Assembly (NCBI GenBank): GCA_035655155.1
Contig: DASRVH010000084.1
Location: 1 to 64,000, forward strand
Source of the DNA: Lentisalinibacter sp035655155
Lineage (GTDB): Bacteria > Pseudomonadota > Gammaproteobacteria > Steroidobacterales > Woeseiaceae
Length of the DNA stretch: 64,000 nt
Reading direction: 5' to 3'
A model generated the notes under the pieces. It had not been told where the DNA came from. It saw nothing but the letters and a program-made list of their open reading frames with translations, and searched no databases. The position numbers were made by a program, and so were the translations under genes. Positions 6,826 through 15,270 of the stretch are shown in pieces. Numbering within the stretch: position 1 is the first letter of the stretch; every line of letters begins with the position of its first letter.

Positions 6826-8543
6826 GCGAGGGCGGGCTGCCCATCGCACGGCGGACGGCGGGCGAGGATGCCGCGCTGCCCGCCTCCCTGCACCCGGTGC
6901 TGCGCCGGGTGTATGCGGCACGCGGCATCAGAACGGCGGAGGAGCTCGAACTCGGACTCCGCCGCCTCGCGCCGGTCGGCGGCCTCGCCAACCTGGACCG
7001 TGCGGTGGAACTGCTGCTCGCCCACCGCGGCGGCCGCGTCACGATCGTCGGTGACTTCGATGCGGACGGCGCCACCAGCACGGCGCTGGTGATGCGCTGT
7101 CTGCGCCGCTACGGCTACACGGCCGTGGACTCGCTGGTGCCGAACCGCTTCGACTTCGGTTACGGGCTGACGCCGGAGATCGTCGAGGTGGCCGCCGAGG
7201 CCGGGCCCTCGTTGATCGTCACCGTGGACAACGGCATCTCCAGCGTGCGCGGCGTCGAGCGTGCTCGCGAGCTCGGCATCGACGTGCTGGTCACCGACCA
7301 TCATCTGCCCGGCGAGCGTTTGCCGGCGGCAGCGGCCATCGTCAACCCGAACCTGCCCGGCGACCCTTACCCGAGCAAATATCTCGCCGGCGTGGGTGTG
7401 GCGTTCTGCGTGATGGCTGCGCTGGGGCGCCGCCTGGCGGCGGAGGGGCAGGCGGGAGCGGAACGCATCGCCGCGGACTATCTCGACCTGGTCGCCCTCG
7501 GCACCGTGGCCGACGTGGTGCCCCTGGACCGCAACAACCGGGTGCTCGTGCGCCAGGGTCTCGCACGCATCCGCGCGGGCGCCGCAGTGCCGGGCATCCC
7601 GGCGCTGTTGCAGGCCGCCGGTCGGGATCCGCGGCGTGCGGTGGCCAGCGATCTCGCCTTCGGCGTCGCGCCGCGTCTGAATGCGGCCGGACGGCTGGAG
7701 GACATGAGCACCGGCATCGAGGCGCTGGTGTCGGACTCGATCGCCGAGGTGCGCGCGCTGGCGGGCCGTCTCTCCGAGATCAACGACGAGCGCCGCCGCA
7801 TCGAGGCGCGCATGCAGGCCGAGGCGCTGTCATCGATCGAGGACATCGACCTGCCGGTCGGGGAGAGCGCGCTGCCGCACTGCGTCACCCTGTACGATCC
7901 CGGCTGGCACCAGGGCGTGGTCGGCCTGGTGGCCTCCCGGATCCGCGAACGGGTCAACCGCCCGGTGATCGCGTTCGCCGATGCCGGCGGCGGGGAGCTG
8001 AAGGGTTCGGCCCGCTCGGTACCGGGCGTGCACATCCGCGACGTGCTCGCCGCAGTGGCCGCGTCGGCGCCGGAACTGATCGGGCGCTACGGCGGCCACG
8101 CCATGGCCGCCGGACTCAGCCTGCCGCGCCCGAATCTGGAGCGGTTTCGCCGGCTGGCGGCCAGCCGGGTGGCGGAGTGTTTCCCCGACGCGGACTTCAG
8201 CGGCACGCTGCTCACCGACGGCGAACTCGAGGCGGCGGACATCGGCCTGCCGCTGGCCGAGGCACTGCGCGAGGCGGGTCCGTGGGGCCAGGCCTTCCCG
8301 GAGCCGCTGTTCGACGGCGTCTTCACCGTCCGCGAGGCCCGCGTCGTCGGCGAGCGGCACTGGAAGCTGAGACTGACCGGCAGCGGTGCGGGCGCGCCGG
8401 TGGACGCCATCGCCTTCAACCAGGTCGACGCGGTGACGGTGCTGCCGGGACACCGGGTGCACGTGGCCTATCGGCTCGACGTCAACGAGTACGGCGGCAT
8501 CCGCCGCGCGCAGCTCGTGGTGGAGAGCATGCAGCGGCTGTAG
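6822..8543 (+). CDS. recJ: Single-stranded-DNA-specific exonuclease RecJ
   Basis: A 573-residue 5'-3' exonuclease acting on single-stranded DNA in recombination and mismatch repair. The DHH phosphoesterase core shows VTIVGDFDADGATSTAL, FDFGYGLTPEIV, VTVDNGIS and VTDHH (near residue 158), followed by NPNLPGDPYPSKYLAGVGVA. The DHHA1 part contains RYGGHAMAAGLSL, and an OB-fold region closes the protein. The length is typical. The ATG overlaps the stop of the upstream phosphoglycerate-mutase-like gene. prfB follows after 56 bp, as in E. coli, where recJ precedes prfB-lysS. Confidence 0.97.
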   Translation: MSEGGLPIARRTAGEDAALPASLHPVLRRVYAARGIRTAEELELGLRRLAPVGGLANLDRAVELLLAHRGGRVTIVGDFDADGATSTALVMRCLRRYGYTAVDSLVPNRFDFGYGLTPEIVEVAAEAGPSLIVTVDNGISSVRGVERARELGIDVLVTDHHLPGERLPAAAAIVNPNLPGDPYPSKYLAGVGVAFCVMAALGRRLAAEGQAGAERIAADYLDLVALGTVADVVPLDRNNRVLVRQGLARIRAGAAVPGIPALLQAAGRDPRRAVASDLAFGVAPRLNAAGRLEDMSTGIEALVSDSIAEVRALAGRLSEINDERRRIEARMQAEALSSIEDIDLPVGESALPHCVTLYDPGWHQGVVGLVASRIRERVNRPVIAFADAGGGELKGSARSVPGVHIRDVLAAVAASAPELIGRYGGHAMAAGLSLPRPNLERFRRLAASRVAECFPDADFSGTLLTDGELEAADIGLPLAEALREAGPWGQAFPEPLFDGVFTVREARVVGERHWKLRLTGSGAGAPVDAIAFNQVDAVTVLPGHRVHVAYRLDVNEYGGIRRAQLVVESMQRL

Positions 8544-8599
8544 CGCCGTCGTTCGCGCCACTCGTGATAGACTGCGCCGCTTGTTTTCGGAGGGGTGCA

Positions 8600-9695
8600 A
8601 TGGACACCAACCAGATCAGAACTGAGATCGAGGACCTCTCGGAGAGGGCAGAGGCCCTGAGGAGGTATCTTTGACTACCCGGGCAAGTCGGAGAGACTGA
8701 CCGAAGTCCTGCGCGAGCTGGAGGACCCGGCCGTGTGGCAGGACCCCGAGCGTGCCCAGGCGCTCGGCCAGGAACGCGCCGAACTCGAGAAGGTGGTCGG
8801 TACCCTCGATCGCATCGGCACCCGCGTCGCGGATGCGGGCGAGCTGCTCGAGATGGCGGCCGAGGAGGACGACGAGGACACCCTGTCGTCCATCGCCAGG
8901 GACATCGGCGGTGTTGCGAGCGACGTCGCGGGGCTGGAGTTCCGCCGCATGTTCGCCGGCGAGATGGACTCGGCCAACGCCTTCGTCGATATCCAGTCCG
9001 GCGCCGGCGGCACCGAGGCGCAGGACTGGGCCGAGATGCTGCTGCGCATGTATCTGCGCTGGGCCGAGCAGCACGGCTTCCGCACCGAGATGATCGAGGC
9101 CTCCGAGGGCGAGGTGGCCGGCATCAAGAGCGCCACGGTGAAGTTCGTCGGCGAGTACGCCTACGGCTGGCTCCGGACCGAGACCGGCGTGCACCGCCTG
9201 GTGCGCAAGTCGCCGTTCGACTCCGGCAACCGTCGCCACACCTCGTTCGCGTCCGTGTTCGTCTCGCCGGAGGTGGAGGACGACATCGACATCGAGGTGG
9301 ACCCCTCGGACCTGCGCATCGACGTCTACCGGGCCAGCGGCGCCGGCGGCCAGCACGTCAACCGCACCGAGTCGGCAGTGCGCATCACCCACGAGCCCAC
9401 CGGCATCGTGGTGCAGTGTCAGAACGACCGCTCCCAGCATAAGAACAAGGCCACCGCCATGAAGCAGCTCAAGGCAAAACTCTACGAGCTGGAATTGCAG
9501 AAGCGCCGGGCCGAGGCGGATGCGCTGGAAGACTCCAAGGCCGACGTCGGCTGGGGCAGCCAGATCCGCTCCTACGTGCTGGACCAGTCGCGTATCAAGG
9601 ATCTGCGCACCGGGGTCGAGACCGGCAACACCCAGGCCGTGCTGGACGGCGACCTGGACGAATTCATCGAGGCGAGCCTGAAGCAGGGCCTCTAG
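8600..9695 (+). CDS. prfB: Peptide chain release factor 2 (programmed +1 frameshift)
   Basis: Release factor RF2, which reads UGA and UAA. The ATG at 8600 opens a 24-codon frame ending at an in-frame TGA (8672-8674). A +1 shift there continues in the second frame from 8673 to 9695, giving 364 residues against 365 in E. coli. The second frame contains the stop-codon recognition motif SPF (in VRKSPFDSGNRRH) and the catalytic GGQ (in GAGGQHVNRTESAVRITH). An SD-like GGAGG lies 11 bp or less from the ATG. lysS follows, as in E. coli, and the two are probably cotranscribed. Confidence 0.97.
8660..8675 (+). promoter_or_regulatory. prfB +1 programmed frameshift signal
   Basis: The sequence AGGAGGTATCTTTGAC combines an internal Shine-Dalgarno-like AGGAGG, the slippery CTT codon and an in-frame TGA followed by C, a poor termination context. 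It matches the E. coli RF2 site closely. When RF2 is scarce, ribosomes pause at TGA and slip forward one base, so RF2 autoregulates its own synthesis. Confidence 0.97.
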
Positions 9696-9711
9696 CAGAG
9701 CCTCTGGCAGA
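9688..9711 (+). repeat. Duplicated 12-bp unit over the prfB stop codon
   Basis: Two adjacent 12-bp units, GCCTCTAGCAGA and GCCTCTGGCAGA, differing by one base. The first contains the prfB stop codon TAG (9693-9695). This resembles other short duplications at gene ends in this window. Confidence 0.85.
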
Positions 9712-9729
9712 GCATTTGAGGAAAGAGCA

Positions 9730-11331
9730 TTGAGTCAGGACAAGCCCGCGGAATCCGAGAACAAGCTGATCGCCGAGCGCAGGCGCAAGCTCGCCGAGCT
9801 GCGCGAGGCGGGCGGCGCCTACCCGAACGACTTCCGCCGCGACGCGCTGGCGGCCCAGCTGCATGCCGCCTGGGACCAGGAGGACGGCGAGGCGCTGGAG
9901 GAGCGGGGCATCCGCGTATCCGTCGCCGGTCGCATGATGGCAAAGCGGGTGATGGGCAAGGCGAGCTTCGCGAAGCTGCAGGACCACAGCGGACAGATCC
10001 AGCTCTACATCCAGCGCGACGCGCTGCCCGAGGGTCTGTACCGGCAGTTCAAGGGCTGGGACCTCGGCGACATCGTGGCGGCCGAGGGCACGCTGTTCAG
10101 GACGCGCACCGGCGAGCTCAGCGTCAAGGTCGACGTGCTGCGGCTGCTGGTGAAGGCCCTGCGTCCGCTGCCCGAGAAGTGGCACGGTCTTACCGACCAG
10201 GAGACCCGTTACCGCCGGCGCTACGTCGATCTCATCATCAACGAGGACAGCCGGCGGGTGTTCACCACGCGCTCCGAGATCGTCTCCTTCATCCGCGCCT
10301 TCATGGACGAACGGCAGTTCCTGGAGGTGGAGACGCCGATGATGCAGACGCTGCCGGGCGGCGCGCTGGCGCGCCCCTTCGTGACCCATCACAACGCGCT
10401 GGACATGCAGCTGTATCTGCGCATCGCGCCGGAGCTGTTCCTGAAGCGGCTGGTAGTCGGCGGTTTCGAGCGCGTCTACGAGATCAACCGCAACTTCCGT
10501 AACGAGGGCATCTCCACCCAGCACAATCCGGAGTTCACGATGCTGGAGCTCTACTGTGCGTATGCGGATCACCGCGATCTGATGGAACTGGTGGAGAGCC
10601 TGATGCGCGGCCTCTGCGAGGCGGTCAGCGGCGCCACCGCCGTCGAGTACCAGGGCAGCACCTACGACTTCGGGCCGGCCTTCCGCCGGGTCACCGTCGA
10701 GCAGTCCATCCTCGACGCCAACCCGGGCCTGGAGGCTGCCCGCGTTCGCGATCGGGATCACCTGGCCGAGGTGGCGGAGTCCCTGGGTATTGCGGTGCTG
10801 CCGGGCTACGGGCCCGGCAAGCTGCAGATCGAGATCTTCGAGAAGACCGTGGAGGACACGCTGGATCAGCCCACGTTCGTGACCGCCTATCCCGTGGAAG
10901 TGTCGCCGCTGTCCCGGCGCAACGACGACGACCCCTTCGTCGCGGACCGGTTCGAGTTTTTCGTGGCGGGCCGGGAGATCGCCAACGGCTTCTCCGAGTT
11001 GAACGACCCCGAGGACCAGGCGGAGCGTTTCCGCGCCCAGGTCGAGAATCGAAGCGCCGGCGACGAGGAGGCCATGTCCTACGACGAGGACTACATCCGT
11101 GCGCTGGAATACGGCATGCCGCCCTGCGCCGGCCTCGGCGTCGGCATCGACCGGCTGGTGATGCTGCTGACCGACTCGCCGTCGATCCGGGACGTACTGC
11201 TGTTCCCCTACATGCGGCCGGAGCACGGCCAGGAGCACGGCCAGGAGCACGGCCAGGAGCATGGCCAGGAACATGGCCAGCAGCAAGGCACGGACGACTC
11301 TCAGCCGGCTTCGAGTTCCGGCACGGAGTAG
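9730..11331 (+). CDS. lysS: Lysyl-tRNA synthetase, class II, with EHGQ-repeat tail
   Basis: A 533-residue class II lysyl-tRNA synthetase. An OB-fold anticodon-binding domain (about residues 60-150) is followed by the catalytic core with motif 2 FRNEGISTQHNPEFTMLE and motif 3 PPCAGLGVGIDRLVML. The TTG at 9730 is preceded by GAGGAAAG at good spacing. The core ends at about residue 497 with LFPYMRP; an unusual tail of five EHGQ tetrapeptides (498-517) plus a short polar stretch follows, encoded by 12-bp DNA repeats. The tail end overlaps the convergent ygfZ gene by 31 bp. Nothing suggests that the catalytic core is affected. Confidence 0.97.
   Translation: MSQDKPAESENKLIAERRRKLAELREAGGAYPNDFRRDALAAQLHAAWDQEDGEALEERGIRVSVAGRMMAKRVMGKASFAKLQDHSGQIQLYIQRDALPEGLYRQFKGWDLGDIVAAEGTLFRTRTGELSVKVDVLRLLVKALRPLPEKWHGLTDQETRYRRRYVDLIINEDSRRVFTTRSEIVSFIRAFMDERQFLEVETPMMQTLPGGALARPFVTHHNALDMQLYLRIAPELFLKRLVVGGFERVYEINRNFRNEGISTQHNPEFTMLELYCAYADHRDLMELVESLMRGLCEAVSGATAVEYQGSTYDFGPAFRRVTVEQSILDANPGLEAARVRDRDHLAEVAESLGIAVLPGYGPGKLQIEIFEKTVEDTLDQPTFVTAYPVEVSPLSRRNDDDPFVADRFEFFVAGREIANGFSELNDPEDQAERFRAQVENRSAGDEEAMSYDEDYIRALEYGMPPCAGLGVGIDRLVMLLTDSPSIRDVLLFPYMRPEHGQEHGQEHGQEHGQEHGQQQGTDDSQPASSSGTE
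11221..11280 (+). repeat. Five tandem 12-bp repeats in the lysS tail
   Basis: Five contiguous copies of GAGCACGGCCAG, the last two with single-base changes, encode EHGQ five times at the C-terminus of LysS. A sixth, decayed unit follows. The near-identity at DNA level suggests recent expansion by slippage. Confidence 0.95.
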
Positions 11332-12173
11332 GGCAGCGAGCCGGGGTCGGCCGGCGTGCCGTCCTCCAGGCGCAACTCGCCGCCGAGCTGCTTGATGGAG
11401 ACCACGGCGAGGAATTCACTGCCACCGTCGCCGGACGCGGCGCGCACCACCGTGCCGGCCGCGCCGCCGGCCTCGTCCAGCAGACGCGAGCCCGGCGCCG
11501 GTGGCTCCGCCGCCGCCCCGAACCGCAGCATGCGCCGCGACGGGCGGCCCAGGTTCTCCGTGCGCGCAACGACTTCCTGGCCCGTGTAGCAGCCCTTGCG
11601 GAAGCTGATCGCGTCCAGCAGGTCCAGGTTCAGCATGTGGGGCGTGAAGGACTCGGCCGTCTCGGGATACAGCGCGGGACGCCCGGCGCGGATGGCCGCG
11701 CGGCGCCAGTCGTCGGCAGGGAGCAGCGTATCGCCCAGACCCTCGAGATGATCGGCCGCCGTGCAGATCTCCATCACGCGCGGTTCGGTGCCCGGCAGCA
11801 GCCTCCTGGCCAGCACGGGTTCGCCCTCGGGCAACTGCATGCCGCCCGGCCCCGAGTCGACGGCGACGAGCCGCGTTTCGGGCTCCGGCTCTATGTCCAC
11901 GTCGGCACGCAGCCGATAGCGCAGCAGGCGCGCGGTGAAGTCGTCCGCCTGCCAGGCGGGCAGGAAGAGCAGCACGCGATCGCGGCCGTGCACCAGGGTG
12001 AGCAGGGCGATCACGCGGCCCTTCGGGTTGCACCAGGCGGCGGTCAGGATCCGGTCGGCCGGGAGCCGTCCGAGGTCCTGGGTGAGCTGGCCCTGCAGGA
12101 AATCGATCCGGTCCGCGCCGGTCGCCGCGAGGCAGACCGGGGCGTCGCTGATGGGGTTCGACGGTTCGCTCAA
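11301..12173 (-). CDS. ygfZ: tRNA-modifying/folate-binding protein YgfZ
   Basis: A 290-residue YgfZ-family protein, a relative of the aminomethyltransferase GcvT that uses folate to support iron-sulfur enzymes such as the tRNA methylthiotransferase MiaB. The family signature KGCYTGQEVVART, with the key cysteine, is near residue 200; GADRIDFLQGQLTQD marks the N-terminus. Length fits the family (326 in E. coli, often shorter). In E. coli ygfZ is close to sdhE and ygfX, and here it is also next to the sdh region. Its 3' end overlaps the 3' end of lysS, and it is divergent from the sdh assembly gene at 12292. Confidence 0.9.
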   Translation of the reverse strand: MSEPSNPISDAPVCLAATGADRIDFLQGQLTQDLGRLPADRILTAAWCNPKGRVIALLTLVHGRDRVLLFLPAWQADDFTARLLRYRLRADVDIEPEPETRLVAVDSGPGGMQLPEGEPVLARRLLPGTEPRVMEICTAADHLEGLGDTLLPADDWRRAAIRAGRPALYPETAESFTPHMLNLDLLDAISFRKGCYTGQEVVARTENLGRPSRRMLRFGAAAEPPAPGSRLLDEAGGAAGTVVRAASGDGGSEFLAVVSIKQLGGELRLEDGTPADPGSLPYSVPELEAG

Positions 12174-12238
12174 TTCGTCTCCTCGGCTGTTCTGCCGGCC
12201 CGCTCCGGACGTCGCCGTACTGGCCCGGTTTCAAGGGT

Positions 12239-12267
12239 TTGACTCAGTTCTGGCGGGTGCATCGAAT
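12239..12267 (+). promoter_or_regulatory. Candidate sigma-70 promoter for the sdh locus
   Basis: TTGACT (12239-12244), a 17-bp spacer and TCGAAT (12262-12267) lie 24 bp before the SDHAF4-like ATG. The -35 matches consensus at 5 of 6 positions and the -10 at 4 of 6. Assigned by eye. Confidence 0.45.
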
Positions 12268-12291
12268 GATCGCCTCTGGCATACTTAGAAC

Positions 12292-12465
12292 ATGTCTAAG
12301 CAGCCGCCCGAAACCTCCCCGGAGAGCAACGACGGAGCCCGCGAAGAGGCTGAAAATGCGCCGCTCCCGGCGGACGACGCGCCGAAAGAGATCGGCGGCC
12401 GTCAGGGTCCCGATCCTACGCGTTACGGTGACTGGGAGAAAGGCGGCCGTTGCATAGACTTCTGA
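12292..12465 (+). CDS. SDHAF4-like (DUF1674) succinate dehydrogenase assembly factor
   Basis: A 57-codon gene. The N-terminal half is polar and acidic, probably disordered; the C-terminal end GPDPTRYGDWEKGGRCIDF is the DUF1674 signature and closely resembles the end of human SDHAF4. In eukaryotes SDHAF4 binds the flavinylated catalytic subunit and promotes its joining to the iron-sulfur subunit, limiting radical production by free SdhA. Its position directly upstream of sdhCDAB supports the same role here. The gap to sdhC is 186 bp, G+C-rich and otherwise featureless to me, so it may have a separate or leader-containing transcript. Confidence 0.9.
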   Translation: MSKQPPETSPESNDGAREEAENAPLPADDAPKEIGGRQGPDPTRYGDWEKGGRCIDF

Positions 12466-12651
12466 GGTGCCGCCGGACCCGCGGGCCTGAAAGGTGTCGT
12501 CGGGCCGCCGGGCCCGGGGCGCCGGGCACACCCGCCGCGAAGAGGCCGTCGTCCGCAGCCGGATGACGAGACCGCGCGGCCGTGTCCTGCGTGCACGACA
12601 GAGGTTCGACGCCGGCATCGGGAACAGCTTCGTCAGACGAAAAAGAGGGAC

Positions 12652-13041
12652 ATGGACAACACCAACAGGCCACTCTCACCGCACATCGGTGTCTACCGCT
12701 GGCGCATTACCTCCACGCTTTCCATCCTGCATCGGGGCACGGGCGTGGCGCTGTCTCTCTCCACGCTGCTGCTGGCTGCCTGGCTGCTGGCCGCGGCCTC
12801 GGGCGCCGCAGCCTACCAGTCCGTCGCGGGCTTCATCGGTTCGCCGCCGGGGCTGCTGATCCTGCTCGGCGGCAGCTATGCGTTCTTCTTCCATCTCGGC
12901 AACGGCATCCGGCACCTGTTCTGGGACGCCGGCATGGGCTTCGAGATCGAGCAGACGAGGGCTTCCGGCTGGACCGTGGTCGCGGCCAGCATCGTGGCGA
13001 CAGCGGTCCTTTGGGCCTTCATCCTGGCCTCTGGCAGCTAG
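12652..13041 (+). CDS. sdhC: Succinate dehydrogenase cytochrome b556 subunit
   Basis: A 129-residue membrane anchor of complex II with three hydrophobic segments (about residues 28-50, 63-86 and 104-126). SILHRGTG carries the Ser and Arg of the quinone site, and FHLGNGIRHLFWD carries the axial haem histidine, as in the family. The start is well supported by AAAGAGGGAC just before the ATG. It begins the sdhCDAB order, with sdhD following after 13 bp. Confidence 0.95.
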   Translation: MDNTNRPLSPHIGVYRWRITSTLSILHRGTGVALSLSTLLLAAWLLAAASGAAAYQSVAGFIGSPPGLLILLGGSYAFFFHLGNGIRHLFWDAGMGFEIEQTRASGWTVVAASIVATAVLWAFILASGS

Positions 13042-13054
13042 AGGGAGTGCGGAT

Positions 13055-13438
13055 ATGACCATCAAGACTCCCATGGCCCGCGCGCTCGGGCTCGGATCGG
13101 CCAAGTCGGGCACGGAACACTGGTGGATGCAGCGGGTGACCGCGGTGGCGCTGGTGCCGCTCACCCTGTGGTTCGTCATCGCACTCCTCGGCCTGGAAGG
13201 ACTGGATCACGGCGCGGTGACTGCCTGGATCGCCCGGCCGGTGACGGCAGTGCTGCTGCTGCTGCTGGTCGCGACCCTCACCTATCACTCGTTCCTCGGC
13301 ACCCAGGTGGTGATCGAGGACTACACGGGCGGCGCCACCCGCGTGATCACCCTGCTGGCCGCGCGTTTCCTGCATGTCGTGGTGGCCGTCGCGGCGCTGT
13401 TCGCCATCCTCAAGATCGCTTTCGGGACTGATACATGA
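13055..13438 (+). CDS. sdhD: Succinate dehydrogenase membrane anchor subunit
   Basis: A 127-residue second membrane anchor of complex II with three membrane helices. YHSFLGTQVVIEDY contains the second haem histidine and the Asp-Tyr pair of the quinone site (D82-Y83 in E. coli). The N-terminus includes SGTEHWWMQRVTAVAL, typical of the family. I chose the ATG at 13055 after the SD-like GAGGGAG. The stop overlaps the sdhA ATG (ATGA), consistent with coupled translation. Confidence 0.93.
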   Translation: MTIKTPMARALGLGSAKSGTEHWWMQRVTAVALVPLTLWFVIALLGLEGLDHGAVTAWIARPVTAVLLLLLVATLTYHSFLGTQVVIEDYTGGATRVITLLAARFLHVVVAVAALFAILKIAFGTDT

Positions 13439-15222
13439 GCCTGGACAAGGACTTCATCGACCACAAGTACGACGTGGTCGTCGTCGGCGCCGGCGGCGCC
13501 GGACTGCGCGCCACCTTCGGGCTGGCCGAGGCGGGCTTCGCGACCGCCTGCGTGACCAAGGTCTTCCCGACCCGCAGCCACACCGTGGCGGCCCAGGGCG
13601 GCATCAGCGCGGCGCTGGGCAACATGGGCGAGGACGACTGGCGCTGGCACATGTACGACACGGTGAAGGGCTCCGACTGGCTCGGCGACCAGGACGCCAT
13701 CGAGTACATGTGCAAGGAGGCGCCGAACGCGGTGATCGAGCTCGAGCACTACGGCGTGCCGTTCTCCCGCACCGAGGACGGGCGCATCTACCAGCGGCCC
13801 TTCGGCGGCATGACCACCCACTTCGGCGAGGGCACCGCGCAGCGCACCTGCGCCGCGGCGGATCGCACCGGCCATGCCATGCTGCACACGCTGTACCAGC
13901 AGTCGCTGAAGCACGAGGCGGAGTTCTTCATCGAGTACTTCGCCATCGATCTGATCATGGAAGACGGCGTCTGCCGCGGCGTCGTGGCACTGGATCTCGC
14001 CACCGGGCGCCTGCATCGCTTCAGCGCGCATCAGGTCATCCTCGCCACCGGCGGTTACGGCCGCGCCTACTTCTCCTGCACCTCCGCGCATACCTGCACG
14101 GGCGATGGCAGCGGCATGGTGCTGCGTGCCGGCCTGCCGGTGCAGGACATGGAGTTCGTGCAGTTCCACCCCACCGGCATCTACGGCGCGGGCTGCCTCA
14201 TCACCGAGGGCGTGCGCGGCGAGGGCGGCTACCTCACCAACGCGGAGGGCGAGCGCTTCATGGAGCGCTATGCGCCCAACGCGAAGGATCTCGCCTCCCG
14301 GGACGTCGTCAGCCGGGCGGAAACCATCGAGATCCGCGAGGGGCGGGGCGTGGGCGCGGAGAAAGACCATTGCTACCTGCACCTGGAGCACCTCGGCCGC
14401 GAGGTGATCGAGGAACGTCTGCCCGGCATCGCCGAGACGGCGAAGATCTTCGCCAACGTCGACGTACTGAAAGAGCCCATCCCCGTGCTGCCCACGGTCC
14501 ACTACAACATGGGCGGCATTCCCACGGACTACAAGGGCCGGGTGGTGACCTCGAGGGACGGCGACCCGGACAGCGTGGTGCCCGGTCTCATGGCCGTCGG
14601 CGAGGCGGGCTGCGTATCGGTGCACGGCGCCAACCGACTGGGCTCGAACTCCCTGCTGGACCTGGTGGTGTTCGGCCGCGCGGCGGCGCGGCATTGCGCC
14701 GAGAGCATGGACCGGGGCGCGCGCCACAAGCCGCTGCCGGACGAGGCGGGCAAGGCGACGGTGGAGAAGATCCGCGGCCTGCTCGCGCGCGACGGCGAGC
14801 GCCCGACCGCGGAGATCCGCCTCGAGATGCAGAAACTCATGCAGAATCATGCGGCCGTGTTCCGCACCGGCGACCTGCTGGCGGAGGGCATCGAGAAACT
14901 CGAGGGCACCTTCGGCGACTTCGGCCGGGTGAGCGTGGCCGACAAGTCCATGATCTGGAACTCCGACCTGGTGGAGACGCTGGAGCTGGAGAACCTGCTG
15001 CTGAACGCGCTGGCCACCATCCACTCCGCGGCCAACCGGAAGGAGTCCCGCGGCGCCCAGGCGCGCGAGGACTACCCGGACCGCGACGACGAGAACTGGA
15101 TGAAACACACGCTCGCCTGGGTGGGCGAGGATGGCGGGGTGGAGATCGACTACCGGCCCGTGCACGGTCAGACGCTGACGGACGAGGTCCAGGCCATCCC
15201 GCCAAAGGCGCGCACCTACTGA
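13435..15222 (+). CDS. sdhA: Succinate dehydrogenase flavoprotein subunit
   Basis: A 595-residue flavoprotein that oxidises succinate to fumarate in the TCA cycle. The N-terminus has the FAD-binding VVVGAGGAGLRA. RSHTVAAQGGISAALGN holds the histidine that takes the covalent FAD. HPTGIYGAGCLITEGVRGEG contributes to the dicarboxylate site and HGANRLGSNSLLDLVVFGR is a conserved FAD/capping region. Length equals typical SdhA (588 in E. coli). Two assembly genes in the same locus, the SDHAF4-like gene and sdhE, both act on this subunit. Confidence 0.98.
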   Translation: MSLDKDFIDHKYDVVVVGAGGAGLRATFGLAEAGFATACVTKVFPTRSHTVAAQGGISAALGNMGEDDWRWHMYDTVKGSDWLGDQDAIEYMCKEAPNAVIELEHYGVPFSRTEDGRIYQRPFGGMTTHFGEGTAQRTCAAADRTGHAMLHTLYQQSLKHEAEFFIEYFAIDLIMEDGVCRGVVALDLATGRLHRFSAHQVILATGGYGRAYFSCTSAHTCTGDGSGMVLRAGLPVQDMEFVQFHPTGIYGAGCLITEGVRGEGGYLTNAEGERFMERYAPNAKDLASRDVVSRAETIEIREGRGVGAEKDHCYLHLEHLGREVIEERLPGIAETAKIFANVDVLKEPIPVLPTVHYNMGGIPTDYKGRVVTSRDGDPDSVVPGLMAVGEAGCVSVHGANRLGSNSLLDLVVFGRAAARHCAESMDRGARHKPLPDEAGKATVEKIRGLLARDGERPTAEIRLEMQKLMQNHAAVFRTGDLLAEGIEKLEGTFGDFGRVSVADKSMIWNSDLVETLELENLLLNALATIHSAANRKESRGAQAREDYPDRDDENWMKHTLAWVGEDGGVEIDYRPVHGQTLTDEVQAIPPKARTY

Positions 15223-15270
15223 CGCGGGCGGGCGTACCCGACTCGGCAACACCAAGAGGAATCGGCAGAC

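Noticed and set aside
11221..11280. EHGQ repeats as a cloning tag or assembly artefact
   Set aside because: They show graded point differences and resemble other 12-bp duplications in the window, so natural slippage is more likely. Long-read data would settle copy number.
9664..11286. A 540-codon open frame antisense to lysS, starting with a repeated Met-Leu-Leu-Ala pattern
   Set aside because: The pattern is the reverse complement of the lysS 12-bp repeats. No homologous motif was seen.
12466..12651. A possible gene between the SDHAF4-like gene and sdhC
   Set aside because: Frames here lack a plausible start and any recognisable motif. I treat the 186 bp as a G+C-rich leader.
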